From contig JADDOH010023177.1 of the NCBI GenBank assembly GCA_016648135.1, positions 30,342 to 94,341 of the forward strand: a stretch of DNA of 64,000 nucleotides, given 5' to 3'. The notes beneath the pieces are model-generated. The model worked only from the letters and a program-made list of their open reading frames with translations. It ran no database searches and was not told where the DNA came from. The position numbers were made by a program, and so were the translations under genes. Of this stretch, positions 22,066-33,354 are shown piece after piece (position 1 is the stretch's first letter; the number at the start of each line of letters is the position of its first letter). The DNA is from Agrypnia vestita (lineage: Eukaryota > Arthropoda > Insecta > Trichoptera > Phryganeidae).

Positions 22066-23446
22066 TCAGAATACCGAGTCAACTACCGGATGGCGCCCAA
22101 ATAATTTTGATAGTTAATTCGTTATTGAAGTATTGATCTGAGGAAGACATCTAGCGGATGTCGTCCACAAAATTGTGATTAATGATGTATAATTTATGTA
22201 GTTCTGTGAATCAATAAAGGCTTGGAGAAGGAAGCATTTTGCCACGTTTATATTAACTTCACCTGTTTTTCTGGATGGAATCTTATAATCGACATTTCAC
22301 CCGCTTCCCATATCCAACCATACTGAAATTTTACAAACATATGTATTCTCAATGACAATATATGAATCAATTATCAGATTCATTAATTAATCAATAAATC
22401 CTTAATTAATTAATTAAAGTTTTATATGGGAAATCACTTAGTTAATGAGATCACCAAAAAATGGCGCTAGTTTCCTACCGAAGTGATTTTGTTCGCTGCT
22501 AAGACTAAAAAGTAGCTAATTGTTTTACATGAAAAAAAATATTTTTTAAGTGATTTGTGTATTGTATATTAAGGATACGTCCGTGTGCAAAAATTTTTCT
22601 CGATTGGTTGAAATATCAATTGTCAGATTCCGTCCAGATAAATAAGTAAAGCTAATATAATATACGCGTATTATGCGTGATAATAATAAAATCAATATTC
22701 TAAATATATAAATTTGCTACATTTGAAGAAGAAGAAATCAATATTCAACCTGACTGGCATTAAGTCTGTAGTACTGTTATATTATACTATTGACATTCAA
22801 TATAATGTCAGAACCTTTCTCGGACTCTTCGATACAAAAGTTCATTGTATAAAATTGATCATTTTGCGATGAATTGGGATCAAATTGTTAAGCTACCCTT
22901 AAAATCCTAAAGATTTGATATTAAAAATAATATTTTTAAAGACTCTTTTTATAGGTTTTTGTCTTTGTCCGTCCATAATTATCGACAATACAAAACCCTT
23001 TGCCATTTGACCCATAAAATATAAATGATGAAATTTGTGCTTTGTCCAAACGCTGGATACATAAAACTTTAAATGAGGCGCAGTTATTCTATACATCTGA
23101 TGAAAAAAGATTTTTTTTGTATTTATTGGATTTTTTGTTTTCGGGCTCCTTTGTGATGTAAATCGGGTAACTTTTTAATTAAATGTCAACATGGTTTTGC
23201 ATTTAATATTATATTAATAGGATGGATGTGAATTGAATGTTTTTGTTTGGAATTTTTTCCGTTATGTATGAACGATGTCAGTACCAATGACTAATAGAGA
23301 ACATTTGCGTAATTGCTTGCTGTTATTGTTTGACCAGTAAAATTGAAGAAAATTAAGTCACAAAAAAAAAATTGATTTGAAGGGAGATATTTAGAAACTT
23401 CAAACATTTTGAAACAATGTCCATAGGTGGTTAGAGAATTTTTAAA
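22066..23446. other. Unassigned AT-rich DNA
   Basis: No gene or element was recognised, apart from short AT-rich inverted repeats such as TTAATTAATTAATTAA near 22405. Confidence 0.45.
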
Positions 23447-23459
23447 ATGGCAATAGAAA

Positions 23460-23635
23460 TGTCCTTAGGTTTTCACGGCCGTTCAGAATCTTCTGTGTAT
23501 AGTTTTCTGGGATATTCTGCCGTGTATATGTGACCCATCAGCCCTGATGATGGACCCTGCAATGGGATCCGAAACGTTGGCCAGAGAGGTCACATATATA
23601 CGGCAGAGAATATCCCAGAAAACTATACACAGAAG
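23460..23635 (+). mobile_element. Hammerhead-bearing retroelement, family A, with target duplication
   Basis: A 176-bp unit begins TGTCCTTAGGTTTTCACGG and ends CTATACACAGAAG. It is flanked by the 13-bp direct repeat ATGGCAATAGAAA (23447-23459 and 23636-23648). The same 5' start occurs in the 39024 copy. Its outer 45 bases are near-perfectly inverted (23490-23535 against 23590-23635), with the ribozyme at the apex. It interrupts a LINE relic that resumes at 23640. Variable-length duplications of this size fit target-primed insertion, as in LINEs and Penelope-like elements. It carries no ORF, so it must use another element's enzymes. Confidence 0.8.
23532..23592 (+). ncRNA. Type I hammerhead ribozyme, family A, intact core
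   Basis: CTGATGA lies at 23544-23550. Stem II pairs GGA/CCC with GGG/TCC across one mismatch (23552-23570), and GAAAC is at 23571-23575. Stem III is ACGT (23574-23577) with H17 = T, so the predicted cut follows 23578. Stem I pairs GCC (23541-23543) with GGC (23579-23581), then an internal loop (CATCA opposite CAGAGA), then GACC with GGTC, leading into a long helix. An internal loop at that place is where natural hammerheads make their activating tertiary contact. Very short stem III means activity most likely needs a dimer. Confidence 0.75.
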
Positions 23636-23639
23636 ATGG

Positions 23640-23990
23640 CAATAGAAACATCAGAAATACTCAAATAAGAGAAGGTCTCGAAGTAGAACCCTTATTATCG
23701 TTTGCCGAGAAATTACAGTTACATTAGCTGGGACATATGTTGCGGATGCCGGCAGATAGACTGCCAAAGTGGATATTTCAGGCAAGACCAGAAAGCAGAA
23801 GACCAAGGGGGCGTCCTAGGAAGAGCTGGCGGAAACAGTTGGAGGACTGCTGCGAAGCGAGGTTGCAACTAAATTGAGCTTTCGCTGAGAGCGAAGCCCA
23901 AGATAGGAAAATTTGGAACCTTTTATGCGGTCCAGGGATCCCAACCCAAGAAGATAAGGGGTAGAAGAAGAAGAAGGTGATAGGACCTCG
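23640..23990 (+). pseudogene. LINE reverse transcriptase 3'-end relic, family L2
   Basis: Translation gives RNTQIREGLEVEPLL, LGHMLRMPADRLPKWIF and RRPRGRPRKSWRKQLEDC, followed by a stop and a GAAGAAGAAG tail. This is the C-terminal tail of a non-LTR reverse transcriptase with the usual 'GRPR..W' basic patch. Its upstream part is separated from it by the 176-bp hammerhead element and is not recognisable before 23447. Confidence 0.8.
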
Positions 23991-24000
23991 GAAATGCACC

Positions 24001-24944
24001 TGGGATGGGAAGACCTTTAAAACTGGATGATGACGTACTGACGTCATTAGTGGAGTCTGATCCTCGTCATACTAACACAAAATTATCGACTGAGCTTAGT
24101 TTATTATGATCAATAACATCTACAGAAGAACCTACATCGCATTGGAAAAATTAATTAACAAGGAATTTGGTTTCCCCATGAATTTTCCCCAACCACGCTA
24201 AAGCAGCAAAGAATTGAGAGTCATTTCTCTTGACCAGATATGAATCTGATCCGTTGAAATGAGAAGTGGGTACTGTACAACAATCATATGTGAAAAAGAC
24301 TGCCTTTCCTCAAGTAAAGTAGCTATCCTTACCCTTAAACCATCACTCACAATAAAAAATATGCTTTTCTGTGTATGGTGGGATGTCACTGGACTGATTA
24401 ATTTTGAATTGCTATAACACAGTGAGACAATCACTTTAGCAGTATACTGTCAAAAATTAGACAAAATTAAACAAGAATTTAAAAAAAAAACAATAATACT
24501 CCTGTAAGACAACCGTTAACGCACGAAATAATTCTGCAAAATTTACTCAGGAAAAGATAATAGAGCTTCGATTTGAACATCTATTGCACCCACCTTGTTC
24601 ACCGTTTAGTGCCCCTACGATTATCATTTATTTCGATCCATATAAATCTTGCTATGTGATAAAAAATTATTACTTTAAGTTTTATTTTACACAAATTTTA
24701 AACCCTTAAAATATGTATAAAAAAGTAATTGTAAAATCATCTTAAAGATGGGAAAAAGTAACAAAAATGATTCAAATTGTTTTGTAAATTATTTTTCCCT
24801 TTTATGAATTATATTTGAGGGTTGATTAAAATTTCTTTATGGTCCCCATAATATATTTTTTATGTAATTATTTTTCTTTCTTTCTTTTTAAAAACCCATT
24901 TTATTTTAACGTATTTTTCTTCTTCTTCAACTTAATTTAGACTC
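24001..24944. other. Unassigned DNA
   Basis: No gene or element recognised. The minus frame at 24198-24434 lacks motifs. Confidence 0.45.
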
Positions 24945-25320
24945 AAGAGTCTGTTTGTGGAGGAGCTTCCTCTTGTGATGCTGAATTTCAGCTCTCTCCA
25001 TCGCTTCGGGGATCTCCCTGGAGGGCGCGGTCCATCTGGTATGCCATGCAGAGCTATGTACGTATTGGTACCAATATCGTCGGTGCTGTCGCTCTCATCT
25101 GACTACATCTTAAACCTCGCAGGCCTTCCGGATTGCTGTATTCCTTATGCCAACATACAGTTTACCCTGCAATAGCATGCAGAATTCTCATTTCAGTTGT
25201 TCTTTGAATGCTCTTTGTCTTGACAGTGTTGCCCTCACTTTAATATCATATGTAAGAATAGGTCTTATAAATATGTATCTTGCTGTCTGTTCTCATATCT
25301 TTATTCCTCATTATCAAGTA
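24945..25320 (-). pseudogene. LINE reverse transcriptase 3'-end relic, family L3
   Basis: On the minus strand: IRPILTYDIKVRATLSRQRAF, then a broken EFCMLLQGKLYVGIRNTAIRK and a C-terminal tail before a GAAGAAGAA end. This corresponds to the 'RPILTYG.ETR.DT..TK' and 'R..IRNT.IR' segments of insect LINE pol proteins. Several stops make it dead. It is probably related to the 54185-54560 relic. Confidence 0.7.
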
Positions 25321-26950
25321 AAAATGTTTAATTGATAATCGTTTATTTTTGTCCTTCTTATAACATATTTACCTGCACCAAATTAACAGATGAGAATCTG
25401 TCCTTTTTATTTTAACTTGCTTTTTTAAACAAACTCAATCTACAAATCCCAAGGTTACATACCACGTATGGAAAAAGGAGCTATAAGTTTTTTGGACCCA
25501 AATTACTTAATTGCAGCTTGATGAATTAAAACAATCCGGGCTAACCACAATTTACAACCCCAACATAAAATACAAAATAAAATAGTGAATCTGAAACAAC
25601 GGGAGTGATAAAATAGGCATATTAAATTACACAAACACCCTAACATACTTTAACCTCATATATATGATATATTTTCTATTATGTTACTTTAATCACTTTA
25701 CTATGTTATGTTAATATACAATATTTATCAAATACAAATAATTATTCTACTATATATCTATATACTATGTTTTGTATCTACACACTATTGTAAACTATGC
25801 CTGTCTCAACACAGATATTTCTAGTGAGACAGGCACAGTCCAACCAAAATTTTATATATAAATTAAATAGAAATAAACAAATAAATAAATAAAGCATTTC
25901 TGTGGAATTATAATCATTATCATTGTTTAAAGTGTCAGTAAAATTAATAAGTTTCTACTGGTTCGGGAAGAAGGTTTATTTTCTGGGCAACAGAGACAAA
26001 AGATTTGAATTACTTTGAAACTTTACTATTCAGGTGCAACAGTTTTTGTTACCTCTCTTTTGTTTTGTCTATCTGCGTCTCAAACTATCTTACTTTGTCT
26101 CACATTTTAATTCAATTTGAATTGTATAAAAGTTCTCCAGTCCAGCTCGTTAAGCGGCGGAGAGGATTCCTTAAACTAGCTGATCAAAAGGATGAAATTT
26201 TGCTCCAGTTTATTTCAAATTTAATTTCAATGCTAGATTTGACATAGTTAAAACAGCTTATTGTGCTTTTGAAATAAAAGTATTCATTTAAACGCGTTAC
26301 CTACACAATTCTTTAATACTATTTTTTTTTAAATGTAATCAAAAACCGATAAATAAAAGGAAATAATGCTACAGAAGTGAATGGTCAGATATCTTCACAT
26401 ACGAAAACCGCACATACGGCTACTGCATAAAATATGCATACGCAGACACAAAGTAATAAAAATATAGACAACAAAATAATTTAAATTTACCTAAGGTAAC
26501 GTTATCTTAGGTCACGGTCTGTCCCCTCAATGCAAACTTCTGGTAGAAAAATATTAAACCGCCTGTGTGCAGTTGCCATCGAATCATTTTTCAATATAGA
26601 TTTAATTCATTTTAATTAGAGAATAAAGACGTCTTAGCGCATACGATTTATAAAATATATAGTATATAGCAATAGTGCTGCACTACGTAGTATATCATTT
26701 TTGGGTGGGGAGGAGCATACGATAACGTAAGAAACCCACTAAAAGTTGAACAGAGAACGATTATTATCAAAATAATATTTTAAAAAATCAACTTTCCCAA
26801 CACAAATACTCTTCACAAAATTTTCAGTCCTGAATTAAAATTTCCGAATTTTTAAAAATATTTACAAAAAAAAATCTATTATACAAATAATTAAAGAAAA
26901 TATTAATGCTAAATTTGAAACAAGCACTTCTTCCTTGCACTGTCCCAACT
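25321..26950. other. Unassigned; ends of a decayed LINE possible near 25870
   Basis: AAATAAACAAATAAATAAAT near 25868 looks like a LINE 3' tail, but nothing upstream could be translated into a known domain. The plus frame 26005-26247 has no motif. Confidence 0.35.
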
Positions 26951-26952
26951 CA

Positions 26953-27445
26953 TTACCTAGGTAGGCTGTTAGGGTCAGCGTTTCTCGTTCTCAGGCTGTG
27001 TCTTCTTCGGTTCTGGGTATTGCTTTCATCTAGGCCCTTTCTCTGTAGTATTTTGGAGCATTGAGTCATCCAGGAATTCTTTGGTCTTCCTCTTGATGAC
27101 TGTCGATGAAGCTCCATAGATATTGCCCACGTCACCGTGTGGTCTGGTAGTCTCCGTCTTATGTACCTATACCATCTCAACTGTCTTTCTTTTAGCTTAT
27201 TGTCCATGTCCGTGACGCCCAGGCTATCAGAAATGCGTGAACTTTTAATCCTAACCTTTAGTGTTACTCCTGCCGACCATCTAAGCATTTGATTTTTTCC
27301 GCTGTTTCGAGTTGCCTAGAGTAAGAGTTGTACATAGTTCAGCATTCAGAGCCATACATTATCGCGGGTCTAACAATAGTCTGATATATCTTTCTTTTAA
27401 ATTTTATAGGCATTTTTGAGTCATACAAGATTCCTGTTACGGATC
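26953..27445 (-). pseudogene. LINE reverse transcriptase 3'-end relic, family L4
   Basis: The minus strand gives YDSKMPIKFKRKIYQTIVRP, AIMYGSEC, then MLRWSAGVTLKVRIKSSRI, LKERQLRWYRYIRRR and SSRGRPKNSWM. These are the 'RP.MLYGSECW' and 'RLRW.GHV.RR...GRPK..W' blocks of a non-LTR reverse transcriptase thumb and tail. A stop follows the SEC residues where Trp is expected, and a frame change sits near 27288. The frame 26953-27288 alone is 111 codons. No endonuclease or palm domain remains. Confidence 0.8.
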
Positions 27446-27644
27446 TTTATTTCATCCATCCAAATTTTAAATAAGCACACCCTCGAGATTTTTAAATTAT
27501 TTGAAAATACCGAAATGCAACACCAAACAATATCAATGAAATTATATATATTTAGAAATAAAGGATTTCAAAAGCCTCCCCGCTGAAATTAAATAAATTA
27601 AAAATAAGTTGATTGAACACTACAAAAAACACAAAATATATATA

Positions 27645-27785
27645 AAAGTGTAAGTCCCCTCTAAGCGAAAGATTTAATATCTTTTTGGAGAGGTAGAGCG
27701 TATGATATTGATAGATTAATTACAGTTTTAATAGTCTAGAATAAAATAAAATGTAGGCAATATTAAATAAATATAAATAAATGGG
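27645..27785. repeat. Dispersed repeat R2, copy 2
   Basis: Colinear with 21770-21905: GTAAGTCCC, TCTTTTTGGAGA, AATAGTCTAGAATAAAA and a terminal AAATAAATATAAATAAA. Confidence 0.55.
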
Positions 27786-28410
27786 TATCGTAATTTAAAG
27801 GGGGGGCATTCTTAGCAATACTTCATTTGATTTTATCCATTTTAGAAAGTAAAGAACTCATCAATAATAATTTAAACAACGATACAAATGACAGACAGCG
27901 CACAAAAAATATCAAAGAGAAAATAAAAATATAAAATATAAATTTTTTAAATAATTAAGTTATAGTATAATCATCGGTCTAGCAATTAAAACCATATATC
28001 TGAAATAATTTTTTTAGTCAAATAAGAATATGTTGTGATCTTTTAAAATTTCTAAATGACAGCATTGAAAACGATTTTTGTAGATACTTTTGACACTTTG
28101 TATAGGAATAACGAATTGAAAATAAGAAAAGACGGCTAACAATGGACATTATTTCAAAAACTTTTTTTCGAAGTTTTTCGTTTGTTATACAATTAAGAAA
28201 CTGTCGATGACTAGAATATTTTTAAGAATTGTAATTCTTAAAGTCTTCACACAAAAATTCTTTTCTCTTAAGATTTTAAAGATTTGTTATTTTTATAAAG
28301 AATTTAATTTAGAAAAGACATTTACTAGCTAAAAGCAACAGCAGAACCAAAAATAACTGAAATTACACGCTTATTTATTATCAGTTTTATGCTTGCAAGG
28401 GGTTTTAATC

Positions 28411-28460
28411 TTTTTTCATTACTAACGAAATACTCAGTATTTCAGTTAGTAATGGAAAAA
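28411..28460. repeat. 50-nt near-perfect hairpin
   Basis: TTTTTTCATTACTAACGAAA runs into TACTC and back through AGTATTTCAGTTAGTAATGG. Arms are about 24 bp with two mismatches and almost no loop. It may be a tiny foldback or the core of a deleted element. Confidence 0.6.
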
Positions 28461-28864
28461 CTGAGTACTCAGAAGTCTGCTTTGAGGACACACATGTTTA
28501 TTAAAGTATAAAGGTAATGGTTAAAACATTAGTTTTTTTTTACATTAATAATTCTAGGTAGATATAAATAATAATGAAGGAGCTTGTGGATTTCCCTAGT
28601 TTGGTGAACATGGTTAATTTTATTATACACCCTGCGTTAAGGCACGTTATATTATATTATGCTCCATTTCGCGTAGATATTTCTCGCTTTAATTTTGTAA
28701 ACAGCCCGTATAGAGATGGCATGAGGTTGGAAACGAATTTAATTCTGGAGATTTTTTTGGTATAAATAACAAAGCCGTTCTTAAAGAACAAGTGAACATG
28801 CAAATTTTATTCAGGAACTCATTCTTATTGTGAAGTTGAAATTTTTCAGAACAAAGTTCTGTGA

Positions 28865-28975
28865 AATTTTGAACCGAATTAAGTAATAAATTAGAAAGAC
28901 ATACAGAAAAATCAAATCTACGAAAAAAAAATGCCCTTTCAGGGGCAGGCGCGTTATACAATTACGCTATAGAAG
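28865..28975 (-). mobile_element. tRNA-derived SINE S3, B-box-deleted copy
   Basis: The minus strand reads TAGCGTAATTGTATAACGCG (A-box-like), GCCTGCCCCTGAAAGG, then jumps to a T-rich segment and CGTAGATTTGATTTTTCTG. It matches the 29045-29175 copy but lacks the part with the B box. Confidence 0.65.
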
Positions 28976-29044
28976 CCTTGTTTATTTCAGTGAATATATC
29001 GACCTTATCTGTAAGTCACATTTATTAATTGATTAACATTTATT

Positions 29045-29175
29045 ATCCATTTTTAGAGCAATCCCCTTTTTCTGATTGGCAGACACAACGCGCCTGCCCC
29101 GGAAAGGAGGAGATCCGTGGTTCGAATCCTGGTAGCAGCCAAATATTTTTTCGTGGATTTGATTTTCCTATATGT
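29045..29175 (+). mobile_element. tRNA-derived SINE S3, copy with B box
   Basis: GCGCCTGCCCCGGAAAGG is followed by a B box, GGTTCGAATCC (29119-29129), then CAGCC and the shared body CGTGGATTTGATTTTCC, ATGTCTTTCTAAGT. The A-box end is decayed. It sits 70 bp from an inverted copy. Confidence 0.7.
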
Positions 29176-29939
29176 CTTTCTAAGTGATTAATTAATTTGG
29201 ATGCAAATTTAAGGCTAGGTAGGTATGTGCGTGTGACATGAATATTTTTTATCATTAATTTTTATTTTGTATTTTACACCTTTATTTTTTAAATCTTTTA
29301 TTTCATTTTTACATATCTATTAAAAATGTTTAAAAAACTATTTTTAATTGTACTCTTTTCCTTTTTAAATTGATTTAAAAATCACAAATTCTTTACGGCA
29401 AAATGACTGAATACGAATATTTTCTATGCTGAGGGCTAAAAATGCATAAAGTTACATTATTCATTTTAGACAAATCGTGGATATGTCATAATTATGTCCC
29501 GCATAGCTAATATAAAACAGCGCTCCATTTTATTCTCACCCTCGACCTAGACCACGCTGACTCTTGACGCCAGCGCTGCCTGTAAAGTGAAAAATTAAAG
29601 GAAATGTTTGCCAACATTCCTCCCTTCGGGGGGTCGTTAGAGGGCTGGCTGCAGTAACAAAGCAAAAAAAAAAGCCACATTCAACGACAAACGCAACACA
29701 CTTTTTCATGGTTTATTTTGCCAGTTTTTACTTCGGTCAAGTGGTGTATTTCCATCTGTATTCATAGGTGGTATTCGAGATGGATTATATGATGTTAATA
29801 TTTCCTTCATTCTTACTCGAATTGTAAATCGATATTCTCGCGTAGCAAAAGGTTTCGTGAGCAATTTCAAAACATGGGACTAAAAAGCATCATAGTTGTC
29901 AAACTTGTAATAACTTTTCCGAATTCGCTAACCGCATAA

Positions 29940-30120
29940 TGTATAAAAATCATTATTGTCATTCTTGTACCATTAAACGTGTAGGTAACAAAATGAATAA
30001 TTTTGCATGTTTAGAAATTAAAATAAATAGAACACGGTTATTAATTTGCTTAAAAATATTTCTTTCACCAACTTTTCTCCTTTCCTCTTAATATTCCCGT
30101 TACAACCACCTTTACATTAC
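29940..30120 (+). repeat. Dispersed leader-plus-ATG block, copy 2
   Basis: ATG at 29993 opens MNNFACLEIKIN. The downstream CTCTTAATATTCCCGTTACA also occurs at 46993-47015 as TCTCAATATTCCCGTTACA. In both places a GAGAG-stem hammerhead-like motif follows about 100-130 bp later, so leader, ORF start and ribozyme form one colinear element. Confidence 0.5.
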
Positions 30121-30214
30121 TAACTACGGCTTCTTATGTCATTGCGTAATTAATCAATTATTTTTATTTCCACGTAATCCATAATATTTTCTAATTATAT
30201 GTAATTATTACTTT

Positions 30215-30275
30215 AAAAATTCACCTTTCTATGAGAGATTCTGAACCTCTCGAAACCCAAGTAGAGATAACAGAG
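30215..30275 (+). ncRNA. Decayed hammerhead motif, family D
   Basis: GAGAG/CTCTC stem II (30234-30251), GAAACCCAAGTA and AGAGATAAC follow the layout of the intact copy at 35475. The CTGATGA core has been reduced to CTATGA, so it should be inactive. Confidence 0.5.
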
Positions 30276-30599
30276 TTTATGTTTTCCATCCTTTTTAATA
30301 ATCATTGAGAAGCAACCGATATAAAATGCTTGGGAGTTATCAAAGAGTATAAACTTAACTTTTCATCGAACACAAAATATGTAACAAAAAATGTAGCAAA
30401 ACGAATTTTACTCTTAGGAAGTGTTCAATATTTGTATACTGTATACGGCACTTTATAAAGAATGTTATGTGCACTGGAAGGTTAAGGGCCCAAAACCATA
30501 AACAAATTAACAAGGTTATTGTAATTTTTTTCTAGTTGCTTCTTATAAGGACTATAATATATGTCATTGTAAAGAAAGACTCATTCCATGGAAATACTC

Positions 30600-30835
30600 C
30601 GGAATGTATCCGATCAATCTCAAAAAGTTTAGAGACGCCTCGAAGAGGCGAGCTCCTTCCAGAAGCTTATATATTTTAAATATATGCAGAATGCGCATAC
30701 GCATTATGTCCAGCTTTGTTCCAACTCAAGGTATACAACATAAACTAAAATATATATATCACGACTGTTTTCCATCAATGGATAAAGAAGAGAAAATGAA
30801 ACAGAAGCGCACAATTCAATCACGATAATAACACA
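30600..30835. repeat. Dispersed repeat R3, copy 1
   Basis: GTTCCAACTCAAGGTATACA (30719-30738) continuing through ACATAAACTA is found inverted at about 59068-59098. Only a roughly 30-bp core is clearly shared. The 74-codon frame here is not supported. Confidence 0.4.
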
Positions 30836-30857
30836 TTATAAATTTGATTACAATTTA

Positions 30858-31560
30858 ATTTATTACATTTTATTTATTTATTTGAGGGAAAAGTAAGAGC
30901 ATGTCTATAAATATAGTAACCAATATAAAATAATGGATATTAAATTAGGCCATTTACAAATTTTCCACTGAATAAAGTAATTTATTAAAACAAGTAAGAC
31001 ATTATAAAATAAATTTTTAAAATTATTTTAACAGCAACAAGGGATGGTGGAGGGGAATATGGGACGCGAGTAGAGGGAAAATAAATTGTATAAATTTGTT
31101 AGGGGGCGGTTGTGTAAATATTGTTTGTTTTATGTTCCTTATCTTTGAGTTAAAAATGTCAATGTGGTGATAGTTTGTGTGAAATGAATTTGTGGATCTG
31201 TAGATAAAGGAGTTTTGTTTTGAGTTGCAAAGGGGGAGATGAAAAGTAGGTGAATGTCCGTTATTGCAAGTTGAAATATGGAATGATATTCGTTGAAGAA
31301 GTTCAAGACTATTAACTTGGTCGTGTGATATTATAAATAACGTAACCACGTCAGCTATGTCTCTTTGACAAGTTAGAGTCCGCATGTTAAAAAACTCTTC
31401 ATTGTTTAAATAAGATCTAAATGAGCGGAGGCTTATAGGTATCTTATGAATCTATTTTGGGCGCTTTCAATTCTATTTTTGTGTACTTCATAACCTGGGT
31501 TTCACACCTGATATGCATATTCCAAAATACTACAAACGTACGAAAAATAGGGAATAAACA
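30858..31560 (-). pseudogene. Jockey/CR1-type LINE 3'-end relic with tail
   Basis: The minus strand, from 31560, gives SILEYAYQV.NPGYEVHKNRIES.QNRFIRYL, then DIADVVTLFIISHDQVNSLELLQRISFHI, QNSFIYRSTNSFHTNYHHIDIFNSKI (each broken by stops or joined across gaps), then 3' sequence ending in a reversed (AAAT)n tail near 30870. 'LEY...W.P....I..IE..Q..F.R.L' and 'R...D...L..I..G..D...LL..I...VP' are C-terminal landmarks of Jockey/CR1-clade reverse transcriptases. The 120-codon minus frame 31023-31385 is part of it. Stops upstream make it dead. Confidence 0.75.
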
Positions 31561-31844
31561 AAAATAGCAGCACCCGGAGCATATACAATTTTCATAACAC
31601 CATTTTCAAACGAATTTTCATTTTAGATATGAATTTCTATTTTTTTAAATATCATTTGGGAAAATGCCATCTAAGCTCACGATTGCTGAATCGCGGCTTC
31701 ATGGTATAAAAATATGAGGCGCACGCATTTCACTGCATCTTAAAATTTCACTCCCAACGCGCCTTAAAAATAATAACTCCAAAATTAAAATGTAAAAGCA
31801 TATTATTCTATAAAGCGTTTGCCTAAATGAACTATCCTAATTTA

Positions 31845-31935
31845 AAATGTCTGTCGGTCCGTAATTATGACAAGCAATCAGAGCACAGCCTAAGTTACAC
31901 GCAAGGGTCGTTATCGGTTATTATTATGTTTATGG
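31845..31935 (+). mobile_element. Possible Helitron H2 interior fragment
   Basis: GTCCGTAATTATGACA, CAATCAGAGCACAG, ACACGCAAGGGTCGTTAT are similar in order to 50405-50455. No terminus is present. Confidence 0.35.
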
Positions 31936-32084
31936 CTAATAAGTAAATAAAAATCAATAAATCTCAAAAATACTATGTCCAAAGCAATAACAAAACAGAT
32001 TGTTTCATCTCCATTTTTATTTCTGTGTAAGATAAATAATGAAAGGTAGGATATTTTTTTTAAAAATTGATTCAGCAACATTAT

Positions 32085-32440
32085 AGATTGGCATTTAAAA
32101 AATATATTGATCGTATTATCTACTATTTTATTTGATTAATTACACCAACATACAATTATATAACATCTTCTTCAAATGTAGCAAATTTATTTTGTGGTAA
32201 CATAATTATAATTAATATAAATTAACCTTGTTTAAACCACTTATTTATTGAAAAAAATCAACATGTTTCAAAGCCAATGGCTTCTTCATAAAAAGATGAA
32301 GAAGCCATTGGCTTTGAAACATGTTGATTTTTTTCAATAAATAAGTGGTTTAAACAAAGTTAATTTATATTAATTATAATTATATAACACCCTAACGACG
32401 GAAAGGTTTTCCGAAACATGTTGGTGTAATTAATAAAATA
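32085..32440. repeat. Large palindrome built from hammerhead families C and B
   Basis: The core is an inverted repeat with 88-bp arms (32202-32289 and 32296-32383), a 6-base spacer and about one mismatch. Each arm carries a family C motif (AAGCCATTGGCTT, GAAACATGTT). Immediately beyond the right arm is a family B motif (CTAACGA at 32391, GGAAA/TTTCC stem, GAAACATGTTGGTGTAATT). The left side keeps the matching ATTAATTACACCAACAT text, so the outer palindrome was partly deleted. Its 5' flank GCAACATTATAGATTGGC matches 21945-21962. Ribozyme cores here carry core mutations (ATGAAGA, CTAACGA), so cleavage is doubtful. Confidence 0.75.
32386..32430 (+). ncRNA. Hammerhead-like motif, family B, mutated core
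   Basis: Stem I ACACC/GGTGT closes the core exactly where expected, stem II is GGAAA/TTTCC, and stem III is ACATGT with H17 = T. The core is CTAACGA, with the essential G5 replaced by A. Structure is well kept but activity is unlikely. Confidence 0.55.
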
Positions 32441-33147
32441 AAATACATACATATATACATAAAATACATACATTAAATAGATACATACAAATGATGCAAT
32501 CAATATTTTTATTTTTTATTGGTATTCTACATTTTTTTTAATTAATCAAATTATTTAATTTAAAAAAAATTTAATCCAGTGGTACCTGAACCTAAAAACC
32601 TACCCTAAATTGCTCATAAAACCCGCTGACGATGCTAAATTTCCCAAATATTCATATGTTAAGGGCTTATCATTTCCTTCTGCGTGCTTAACGTCTCCAT
32701 TACACGCTTCTTTTGTTTCCCTGGCACAATGCTCACCGCCGAAAGCCCTAGGAAAATGAAAATGTATATTTTTTCTATTCTAAACTTCTACCGCATAAGG
32801 GAGTTATGTTGACATATTTCCGAGCTTTGGGTGACCATGAATGAAGGGGTGAGATTTTATTTAATTTTAAGTTATCAAGATATATATATTATAGATGTCT
32901 CATAGAGATAAAGCTATATTTTTATATGGGAATGTAGGTATGGAAGTATTTTTGTGTGTTCATAGGACTTACGACCCATCGTACGGCTGGCTTAAGTGAT
33001 CACTTTACACAATGTAACGTTCATCTTTTCCACCCATGACAGACTATCAAATTTTTGGAGAAATAAAAAAATTGTAAGGCGCTATTTTAAACAAAGTTTT
33101 CTTATTTAATTTTGCTGTCGCACCCATTGAATCAAAATATCTTACTA

Positions 33148-33300
33148 CTTACTTACATACCATCACGCCGTTTCCCTGCGACGGTAGACAGAGGGGATAG
33201 AACGCCACACGCCTGACACACATCTCATCTCATCTACTTTCATACATCTTCGCATACAAGCTCGACGATTGTTGAGGCTCCTAACAGGACCACCCTTCAG
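33148..33300 (-). pseudogene. LINE family L1 3'-end fragment
   Basis: The minus strand ends in the family's C-terminal text (SLYAKMYES, VRRVAFYPLCLPSQGNGVMV), as in the 13450-13960 and 52960-53250 relics. It was inserted in, or captured by, the foldback transposon. Confidence 0.65.
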
Positions 33301-33354
33301 TATCATAATTATTTATGTTTTTCTGTATTTCGGTTAATCTCGTCTTATTCATAT

